From positions 186,001 to 250,000 of the forward strand of contig CAWETN010000017.1 of NCBI GenBank assembly GCA_963812075.1: a stretch of 64,000 nucleotides of DNA, given 5' to 3'. A program made the translations under genes and the position numbers. The notes below the pieces were generated by a model. The model saw nothing but the letters and a program-made list of their open reading frames with translations, ran no database searches and was not told the DNA's origin. Below, piece after piece: positions 57,942-64,000 of the stretch; position 1 is the stretch's first letter, and each line of letters begins with the position of its first letter. The DNA comes from JAMXLO01 sp963812075 (lineage in GTDB: Bacteria > Pseudomonadota > Alphaproteobacteria > Acetobacterales > Acetobacteraceae).

Positions 57942-58772
57942 TCATACCACAAGCAGCAGCAGACTGCCGGCACCGACCACGGCGCAGTACCAGGCGAAGG
58001 GATTGAGCGCCCACGCGTCGTGCTGGCGGAAATAGCGCATCAGGAACCAGGTGCTGAGATACGCGGTGACGCCGGCCAGCACCGCGGCCATGAAGGCGAG
58101 TTCGAACACCCCGGCCGGCACGCTTTCGTGCAGCAAATGCGGCACCTCGAGCACGGTGGCGCCCAGGATGATCGGCGTGGCGATCAGGAAGGAGAAATGC
58201 GCCGATCCCTCGTGGTCGATGCCGCGCAGGAGGCCGCCGACGATGGTGGCGCCGGACCGCGAGATGCCCGGGATCAGTGCGGTGCACTGCCAGCAGCCGA
58301 TGGTGAACGCATCCATCATGGTCAGGGTGGACAGCGGCCGGTGGCTGCGCGCGCGCAGCTTCTCGCCGGCCAGCAGCAGCAGCGCGTTCACCATCAGAAA
58401 TGCGGCGGCGACGATCGGCGCGCCGAACAGGCCGCGGACGAATTTCTCCAGCAGGAAGCCGACGATCACCGCGGGGATGGTGGCGATCACGATCAGCAGG
58501 AACACCCGGCGACTCTCACGCGACTGATGCGCCGAGGTCAGCCCGAGCACGCCGATCGCCAGCGACCACCAGTCGCGCCAGAAGAACAGCAGCAGCGCGG
58601 TGGCCGTGCCCAGGTGCAGCATCACCAGGAACGGCAGGAATTCGGGCGAGCGCTGATCGAGCGGCCAGTGCAGGAGCGCCGGCAGCACCACGGCGTGGCC
58701 CAGGCTGCTGACCGGAAACAGCTCGGTGGCGCCTTGCAGGATGGCGATGAAGACGGCCTGGAGTGCATTCAT
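57942..58772 (-). CDS. uppP: Undecaprenyl-diphosphatase UppP (BacA)
   Basis: A 276-residue membrane protein. Catalytic motifs are GATELFPVSSLGH near the N-terminus and PGISRSGATIVGG in the middle. It dephosphorylates undecaprenyl pyrophosphate so the lipid carrier can be reused in cell-wall synthesis. It is the last of three envelope-type genes on this strand (DedA, ATP-grasp, UppP). Confidence 0.95.
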   Translation of the reverse strand: MNALQAVFIAILQGATELFPVSSLGHAVVLPALLHWPLDQRSPEFLPFLVMLHLGTATALLLFFWRDWWSLAIGVLGLTSAHQSRESRRVFLLIVIATIPAVIVGFLLEKFVRGLFGAPIVAAAFLMVNALLLLAGEKLRARSHRPLSTLTMMDAFTIGCWQCTALIPGISRSGATIVGGLLRGIDHEGSAHFSFLIATPIILGATVLEVPHLLHESVPAGVFELAFMAAVLAGVTAYLSTWFLMRYFRQHDAWALNPFAWYCAVVGAGSLLLLVV

Positions 58773-58817
58773 GCGGGGTTCCTGACGGAAGGGCGGGGAT
58801 TCGGCAAGGCGGGCGCG

Positions 58818-59909
58818 TCAGTCGTTGAGCGGGTAGGCCGCCATCAGCCGTTTCTGCCGGCGCCACAGGCGGTACACCGCTCGCAGCCCGCATGGACGAT
58901 GGCCGCGCGCCCGGTTCGCCGCACCTATGCGGAACGCCGTCCCATAGTGTTGGAATTGCGCAAGCCAGGCTCCGCACAGGGTGGTGCGCGGGTCCCAGAC
59001 ATGGGTCGCCTCGGAACCGGCGCCGTTGATCTCGATGATGCGGAAGCCCTCGCCGTGCAACAGGTCGGACAGCGCTGCGAAGCGCACGTCGATGCGACCG
59101 AAGTGGAAATCGGGCATCGACCGCGCGATCCGCTCGAACGAAGCGGCCAGCGCGCGCGTCGCGAGCGGCGAGCCGTCCTCGAAGATCGAGCCCTTGCAGT
59201 GATTGCCGACGAACACGAGGCGAACGCGTTCGCCCGGTCGCGGCACCTCGTGCAGCCGGTGCGCGAGACGCGGCAGGTAGAGGTGCGGCACGCGCCCGGC
59301 GCGCGGGTCTGCCAGGACCAGCTGGCGTAGCGTGGACACTCCGTCGCCGGTAACCAGCGGCGCGTGCTTCAGGGTGATCGAGGTGATGCGTCCGACCGGT
59401 TCGTCGGGATGCCGGACGTAGAAGATGCCCGCCTCGCCCTCTTCCGCGACGAACTCCTGCAGCACGATGCTTTCGCCCGCCGGGAACGCCTTCAGGTAGC
59501 GTGCGAGGTCGTCGCAGCCACGCAGCAGGCGAACGCCGGTGCCGTTGCAGCCGATATCCGGTTTGGCGACGACCGGGTACTCGATGGCGGCGGCCTGTCG
59601 CGCTGCCTCGGCGGTTGCGAGGCCATCGGGCGCCGCCACGACGCGGGTGTAGCGTGCCAGCAGGTCGCGCGCCGGCCCCCGCACCTGATCCAGGATCTCG
59701 CACTTCGACTCGCCGCACAGGCCGCCGGCGGTGATCGCAGGGTTCGCAGCGGTAGGCAGCATGAAACCGCGATGCCGCAGTCCGAGGGCGATCCAATGCG
59801 CCGCGACGGGGAAGTAGAACAGCCAGTCGGGCCAGAATTCGAAGTAGGAAACCGGCTTGCCACGCGGCTGCGCGAGCGGCGGCGTGTCGAGCGCCGTGTC
59901 CAGGGTCAC
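58818..59909 (-). CDS. ATP-grasp domain protein of unknown substrate
   Basis: A 363-residue protein with an ATP-grasp core: YPVVAKPDIGCNGTGVRLL (lysine and Gly loop), ESIVLQEFV, and the metal-binding end FRIIEINGAGSEATHVWDP. The N-terminal PDWLFYFPVAAHWIALGLRH and GESKCEILDQV are not those of known amino-acid ligases. The GTG start at 59909 overlaps the DedA stop (GTGA), and uppP follows 45 bases later, so an envelope-related ligation or transfer is inferred. Confidence 0.82.
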   Translation of the reverse strand: MTLDTALDTPPLAQPRGKPVSYFEFWPDWLFYFPVAAHWIALGLRHRGFMLPTAANPAITAGGLCGESKCEILDQVRGPARDLLARYTRVVAAPDGLATAEAARQAAAIEYPVVAKPDIGCNGTGVRLLRGCDDLARYLKAFPAGESIVLQEFVAEEGEAGIFYVRHPDEPVGRITSITLKHAPLVTGDGVSTLRQLVLADPRAGRVPHLYLPRLAHRLHEVPRPGERVRLVFVGNHCKGSIFEDGSPLATRALAASFERIARSMPDFHFGRIDVRFAALSDLLHGEGFRIIEINGAGSEATHVWDPRTTLCGAWLAQFQHYGTAFRIGAANRARGHRPCGLRAVYRLWRRQKRLMAAYPLND

Positions 59910-60487
59910 GGGCGGCCGCCCTGGAGGCTGGATCTGGCGAGCCTGCCGGCGATCGCGATGAAGAGCAGGAGGCCAGCCGGGGCGGCCCAGCGCCAGGCGC
60001 CGAAATGGTCCAGCAGCACCTCGCCGGCGCGCAGCGAGACAGCGAACAGCAGCGATGTCCAGCATATGGTGCCGACGACGACTGCCAGCGCGAACTGCCG
60101 CAGGTCAGCGCCGACGAATCCGCAGGTGGTGTAGGTCGGCAGCCGCAGGCCTGGCAGGAAGCGGCTGGCCAGCACCACCCGGAAGAGATGTCCGTCGACC
60201 CAGGCGCGCACCACCGCCTTGCGCCGCGGCGGCAGGAAGCGCGCGATCCACGGCACTTTCGCGGCCAGCCACCCGAGCCCGTACAACCCGAGATCGCCGA
60301 GTGCGACACCGACATAGAGCGCACCGAGGGCCAGGGCGGCCGGCAGGCTGCCGTCGGCCGCCTGCATCGCCGCGAACACCGTCGCGGCGTCCTCGAGGAT
60401 GAATGTGCCGAGGACAATGGCAACGGCCTGCAGCATGGGGTGGTGGCCGGCCCATGCCAGCAGCGCGACGATCGAGTTGGCGAGCAT
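59906..60487 (-). CDS. DedA family membrane protein
   Basis: About 193 residues with four or more hydrophobic segments, an acidic site in GTFILEDAATVFAAM, and the conserved VVLASRFLPGLRLPTY block. It is divergent in sequence from the DedA at 37313. The start is uncertain: ATG 60487 is used, and GTG 60511 is an alternative. It is the first gene of the run leading to the ATP-grasp and UppP genes. Confidence 0.85.
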   Translation of the reverse strand: MLANSIVALLAWAGHHPMLQAVAIVLGTFILEDAATVFAAMQAADGSLPAALALGALYVGVALGDLGLYGLGWLAAKVPWIARFLPPRRKAVVRAWVDGHLFRVVLASRFLPGLRLPTYTTCGFVGADLRQFALAVVVGTICWTSLLFAVSLRAGEVLLDHFGAWRWAAPAGLLLFIAIAGRLARSSLQGGRP

Positions 60488-60607
60488 GCAAGCCGAAGAT
60501 TGGCAGTCCACCCTCCGCTGCCCATGGCCTGGACCGCAGCGGAACGGCGGCGGCCATCATGACTGCGTGAACCTCGACAGGATGGCAGCGCCGTTTATCG
60601 TAACCGG

Positions 60608-61522
60608 ATGGCGCACGACCATCACCACCACCATCGCAGCCATTCGCACGCGGCGCACGATCGCGCCTTCGCCATCGGCACCGCCCTGAACGTCATCTTC
60701 GTCGCGGCGGAGATCGGCTTCGGCCTGATGGCCAACTCGGTCGCGCTGCTGGCCGATGCCGCGCACAACGTCGGCGACGTGCTGAGCCTGCTGCTGGGCT
60801 GGGGCGCGGCGTGGCTCACGCGGCTGCCGCCGACCCGCCAGCGTACCTACGGCTGGGGGCGCAGCTCGATTCTGGCGGCATTGCTGAACGCCACCATCCT
60901 GCTGATCGGCACCGGGGCCATCGGTGTGGAGGCCGTGCGGCGGCTGCTGACGCCAGAGCCCGTGCTCGAGGGCACCGTGATCCTGGTCGCGGCCGTCGGT
61001 ATCGCCGTGAACGGGGCCACCGCGCTGTTGTTCCGTCACGGCCGCACTGTCGACCTCAACCTGCGCGCGCAATTCGTCCACATGGCCGCGGACGCCGCGG
61101 TGTCGGGCGCCGTGGTGCTGGCGGGCCTGCTGATCATGCTGACCGGTTGGCTGTGGCTCGATCCGTTGGCGAGCCTGGGGATCGGCGTCGTCATCGTGCT
61201 GACCACCTGGGGCCTGCTGCGCGAATCGATGGACCTGGCGATGGACGCCGTACCGGACGGCGTGGCGCATGACGAGATCGAGGACTACCTCGCCTCGGTT
61301 CCCGGCGTGCTGGAAGTGCACGACCTGCACATCTGGGGTCTCAGCACAACGCAGACGGCCCTGACAGCCCATCTCGTCTGCGCCGGCGCCTCCGCCGAGA
61401 ACCGGCTGCACGAGGTGAGCGCCGGGCTGCGCGATCGCTTCGGCATCGGGCACGCCACACTGCAGATCGAGACCGATGCCGAAGCCGAGTTGTGCCGGCT
61501 GCGTCCGCACGACGTGGTGTGA
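60608..61522 (+). CDS. Cation diffusion facilitator (CzcD/ZitB-like) exporter
   Basis: A 304-residue CDF transporter with a His-rich N-terminus (HDHHHHHRSHSH), six membrane helices, the zinc-site motifs LLADAAHNVGDVLSL and HMAADAAVSG, and the cytoplasmic C-terminal domain (VHDLHIWGLST). It exports zinc or a similar ion in exchange for protons. The 120-base gap to the divergent DedA gene should hold both promoters. Confidence 0.95.
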   Translation: MAHDHHHHHRSHSHAAHDRAFAIGTALNVIFVAAEIGFGLMANSVALLADAAHNVGDVLSLLLGWGAAWLTRLPPTRQRTYGWGRSSILAALLNATILLIGTGAIGVEAVRRLLTPEPVLEGTVILVAAVGIAVNGATALLFRHGRTVDLNLRAQFVHMAADAAVSGAVVLAGLLIMLTGWLWLDPLASLGIGVVIVLTTWGLLRESMDLAMDAVPDGVAHDEIEDYLASVPGVLEVHDLHIWGLSTTQTALTAHLVCAGASAENRLHEVSAGLRDRFGIGHATLQIETDAEAELCRLRPHDVV

Positions 61523-61525
61523 GGG

Positions 61526-62281
61526 ATGCGGCCCAGGCGCATCGTACTGGTCACCGGAGCGGCGAGCGGCATCGGCGCCGCGACCTGCCGCGCGCTCGCC
61601 GCGCCTGGCGTCGGGCTGCTGGTGCATACGCGGAAAAACCGGGCCGGCGCGGAGCACGTGGCGGAAGCGGTGCGAGCGTCCGGTGCCGAGGCCGAGGTTG
61701 CGCTGGGCGATCTCGCGGATCCGCCGGTGGCGGGTACGCTTGTAGCCCAGGCGGTCGCGCGATTCGGCGGCCTTGATGTGCTGGTCAGCAACGCCGGCTT
61801 CGCCGACCGCACGTCGATCACCGAACTGACCGATATCGCCATGACGGCGTCGGTCGAGGCCATCCAGGGGGCCTTCTTCCGCCTTGCGCGTGCAGCGGTA
61901 CCGCACCTGAAGGCGGGATGCGACGCGCGCGTGGTGGCGGTGTCGAGCTTCGTGGCGCACGCGTTCCGCACCGACACGACCGCGTTCGCCGCTTCCGCTG
62001 CGGCGAAGGCCGGGTTGGAGGCGCTGGTGCGCGCTCTGGCGATCGAACTGGCGTCGGCCGGCGTGACGGTGAACGCGGTGGTGCCCGGTTTCATCCGCAA
62101 GGACCCGGGCGCGCACGTGGCGATCGATCCCGAACGGCTGCGGCGACAGGTTGCGAGCGTGCCGCTCGGACGGGTCGGGCTGCCAGAGGAGGTGGCGGCG
62201 GCGATCGCCTTCCTGGCCTCGCCGGCCGCGGGCTACGTCACCGGCCAGGCGCTGCACGTCGATGGCGGGCTGGTCATCTGA
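61526..62281 (+). CDS. SDR family protein with altered active site
   Basis: A 251-residue Rossmann-fold SDR with TGAASGIGAATC and SNAGFADRTS. Where the catalytic Tyr-x3-Lys is expected (usually YxxSK) the sequence is FAASAAAKAG: the Lys is present but the residue four before it is Ser, and the only aromatic is Phe seven before. Catalysis by the standard mechanism is doubtful. It starts three bases after the CDF stop. The C-terminus GQALHVDGGLVI is typical. Confidence 0.88.
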   Translation: MRPRRIVLVTGAASGIGAATCRALAAPGVGLLVHTRKNRAGAEHVAEAVRASGAEAEVALGDLADPPVAGTLVAQAVARFGGLDVLVSNAGFADRTSITELTDIAMTASVEAIQGAFFRLARAAVPHLKAGCDARVVAVSSFVAHAFRTDTTAFAASAAAKAGLEALVRALAIELASAGVTVNAVVPGFIRKDPGAHVAIDPERLRRQVASVPLGRVGLPEEVAAAIAFLASPAAGYVTGQALHVDGGLVI

Positions 62282-62795
62282 CCAGGCGTGGCCCGAGCGG
62301 CTTCAGCACGCGGATGCCGGGTGTGCCGGCGAGCAGGTCGGCCTGCGGCGGTGCCATCACCGCCAGGCCGCGCCGGCGCACGCTCTGATCGAGGCCCGTC
62401 GCGTTCAGCCAGTGCAGGTCGGCGTCGCGCGGCATCGCGCCCTCGCAATTGCGCTCGACCACGACGAGGCGCGCATCCATCGGCACGTCCGGCGATCGAT
62501 CGAGCCCCCGGAACAGGTTCCGATGCCAGTTGCCCATCTTCGCCTGCCATTCGCCGGTGTTCGATGGGCCGGCCTGGGCGCGGTAAGCGTCGGAGGCGAA
62601 GACCTCGGGGCCATCGACCTCATGCAGCGCGACGAACGGCGCGGCGGCGGCATGGATGCACTCGAAGCGCTGGCTCGCGTGAATGCCCGGGATCGACAGC
62701 AGCCTGTGCTGGTGCGCCACGTACCACGCCTCCCATTCGGCACGCCGTGCGGTGTCGAGCAGGGCCATCTCAACCATGTAAAGCATGCGGTTCAT
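62274..62795 (-). CDS. Hypothetical protein, dimeric alpha/beta-barrel-like
   Basis: A 173-residue protein. The first half (LYMVEMALLDTARRAEWEAW, SIPGIHASQRFECI) resembles small ferredoxin-like-fold proteins such as DUF4286 or monooxygenase-like folds, but assignment is weak. The second half mentions no known motif. It overlaps the end of the SDR gene by eight bases tail to tail. Confidence 0.6.
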   Translation of the reverse strand: MNRMLYMVEMALLDTARRAEWEAWYVAHQHRLLSIPGIHASQRFECIHAAAAPFVALHEVDGPEVFASDAYRAQAGPSNTGEWQAKMGNWHRNLFRGLDRSPDVPMDARLVVVERNCEGAMPRDADLHWLNATGLDQSVRRRGLAVMAPPQADLLAGTPGIRVLKPLGPRLVR

Positions 62796-63147
62796 GCGGG
62801 GCACCCGCTTCGGCCGATGCGGATCATCTGAAGCCACACCCTCACTTCCAACATGTTCAGGATGATCCACTCCATCGTGCTGGTCACGCGATCCTGCCGT
62901 CACCTGATGTACGACGCACCAGCAGTCTCGTGCATTGCCGGGATGGACCACGGCAATGGTACATAACACACGCCGCATACATGGAATGCGCGCGCGCCCA
63001 ACGGTTTTGATTGAACGCCTCGGCCGGCTGAAATATATAGTCACGCCGAGGGCGATTTATCCGAATTTGGACGCCCGGGGCATTTGTCGCCAATTTTGGA
63101 GCCTCGCGGCTTGCTGCCGCGAAAAGCTGCACGATGAAAGATCTGTC
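62796..63147. other. 352-base gap, one candidate promoter only
   Basis: Open frames here have poor codon content and no family likeness. The middle (about 62995-63105) is noticeably richer in A/T than the surroundings and contains the promoter-like pair listed separately. Confidence 0.6.
63011..63039 (+). promoter_or_regulatory. Candidate sigma-70-type promoter
   Basis: TTGAAC (63011-63016) and TATATA (63034-63039) are separated by exactly 17 bases in an AT-rich pocket. Transcription would start about 100 bases before the DUF4314 gene. Each box matches four of six consensus bases. Confidence 0.4.
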
Positions 63148-63348
63148 ATGGAGTTGACCGCTGTCGCGGCGGGCACCCGCGTCCGCGTGCTCGCCATGAA
63201 TGATCCACAGCCGGTGCCGTCGGGCACGCATGGCACCGTGGCCGGCACCACCGATATGGGCAGCTGGGTGCGCATCGCTGTCCGCTGGGACAACGGAAGC
63301 AGCCTGGCGCTGGCGGTTCCGCCGGACCGCTATGAGGTCATTCCCTGA
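63148..63348 (+). CDS. DUF4314-like small protein
   Basis: A 66-residue beta-rich protein (AAGTRVRVLAMNDPQPVPSG, GTVAGTTDMGSWVRIAVRWD, LALAVPPDRYEVIP) resembling DUF4314, small SH3-like domains that often occur as single genes or in mobile regions. Function unknown. The ribosome site is weak. Confidence 0.65.
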   Translation: MELTAVAAGTRVRVLAMNDPQPVPSGTHGTVAGTTDMGSWVRIAVRWDNGSSLALAVPPDRYEVIP

Positions 63349-63360
63349 CGCCGCGACCGG

Positions 63361-64000
63361 TCATGACGCTGCCTCCAGTGCCTCGGCCGCCGCCAGCCAG
63401 TCCGCCTCGGCTGCCGCGGCCAGCCTCGCGATAGCGGACAGGCGGGCGTTGGCGGCGGCGATCTCCGCCTTGCGGGTCGGCACATACAGGGCCGGATCAG
63501 CCAGCGTCTTCTCGATCGCCGCGCGCTCGGCGGTGAGCCGCGCCAGCCGCGCCTCGGCGTCGCGTGCCTGCCGGCGCAGCGGAGCGAGGGCGGCGCGGGC
63601 GTCGGCGCGTTCCCGGCGTTCGTCGCGGCGATTGGCGGCATCGGCCTTGGGCGCCGGACGGGCGCGTTCGGCGAGCAGCCCCCGGTAGTCGTCCAGGTCG
63701 CCTTCGAACGGCCGCACCGTGCCGTCGGCGACCAGCCAGAGGCGATCGGCGACCAGCTCGACCAGGTGCGGATCGTGGGTGATCAGCAGCACCGCGCCCT
63801 GGAAGTCGGCCAACGCCTTCACCAGCGCCTCGCGCGCGTCGATGTCCAGGTGATTGGTCGGCTCGTCCAGGATCAGCAGCTGCGGTGCCTCGCGCGTGGC
63901 GAGCGACAGCAGCAGCCGCGCCTTCTCGCCGCCTGACAGGTTGTCCACCGGCGTCTCGGCGCGGTCGGCATCGAGGCCGAAACGGGCCAGCTGTGCGCGG
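63361..64000 (-). CDS. ABC-F family ATPase, C-terminal part
   Basis: The frame runs off the window end. The visible 212 residues contain the second nucleotide-binding domain from RFGLDADRAETPVDNLSGGE (signature LSGGEKARLLL) through Walker B LLILDEPTNHLD and the H-loop LLITHDPHLVELV. A coiled-coil C-terminal extension rich in Arg/Ala (residues after LLAERARPAP) follows. ABC-F proteins act on the ribosome E site and are not transporters. Subfamily (Uup- or YheS-like) cannot be fixed from this part. Confidence 0.92.
   Translation of the reverse strand, partial: RAQLARFGLDADRAETPVDNLSGGEKARLLLSLATREAPQLLILDEPTNHLDIDAREALVKALADFQGAVLLITHDPHLVELVADRLWLVADGTVRPFEGDLDDYRGLLAERARPAPKADAANRRDERRERADARAALAPLRRQARDAEARLARLTAERAAIEKTLADPALYVPTRKAEIAAANARLSAIARLAAAAEADWLAAAEALEAAS

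Noticed and set aside
62884..63231. A 115-codon minus-strand frame in the gap before the DUF4314 gene
   Set aside because: It runs antisense through the promoter-like pocket and the start of the DUF4314 gene and has no protein-family features.

Overview
The window is very GC-rich DNA with dense gene packing, frequent ATGA/GTGA gene overlaps and GTG starts. It looks chromosomal and alphaproteobacterial. The evidence is the hrcA, grpE, dnaK, dnaJ block, the mnmG-rsmG-parA-parB block with parS sites, the divergent rsmI/LpoA-type lipoprotein pair, rph-rdgB-hemW, and many CaiB/BaiF CoA-transferase, Rieske, amidohydrolase and dipeptide-ABC genes. A Rhodospirillales/Acetobacteraceae-like host is my best guess; that is inference from gene content only. 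No rRNA, tRNA, CRISPR array, phage module or intact insertion sequence was seen.

Layout. 1-5.4 kb: end of a family III CoA-transferase, a ThDP lyase, a Tat-exported DUF6134 protein, a small channel-like membrane protein, a Rieske oxygenase and a GFA-type zinc protein. 5.4-11.1 kb: LysR regulator, split lipoprotein, LuxR regulator coupled to a secreted trypsin-like protease, and a secreted beta-propeller protein. 11.1-18.5 kb: conserved housekeeping (rsmI / LpoA-like lipoprotein, dnaJ, dnaK, grpE, hrcA). 18.6-26.1 kb: an accessory zone with a vapBC pair, a phd plus frameshifted PIN toxin, two paralogous amidohydrolases, an acyl-CoA-dehydrogenase-like flavoprotein, and several broken genes (M19 dipeptidase tail, PhyH oxygenase, dienelactone-hydrolase fragment, vapB remnant). 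26.1-31.7 kb: a five-gene dipeptide-type ABC importer operon. 31.8-37.1 kb: rph, rdgB, a DoxX-like gene, ybaK, hemW, and a thiolase-fold plus DUF35 pair. 37.3-42.2 kb: dedA, mnmG, rsmG, parA and parB with two parS sites, which suggests the replication origin is not far away. 42.2-57.9 kb: metabolic genes (patatin, 3-hydroxybutyrate dehydrogenase, FAH hydrolase, cupin, haem peroxidase, enoyl-CoA hydratase, CoA-transferase, penicillin-acylase-type hydrolase, SDR, aldo/keto reductase, TauD). 57.9-60.5 kb: an envelope-type run dedA, ATP-grasp, uppP. 60.6-64 kb: CDF cation exporter, SDR, small proteins and the C-terminal part of an ABC-F ATPase.

A striking overall property is at least eleven genes whose family-conserved reading frame is broken by one apparent inserted or missing base, including parA. 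That density, and the involvement of a core gene, suggests residual assembly indels for many of them. The vapB/hydrolase junction and the dipeptidase tail look instead like genuine gene decay.
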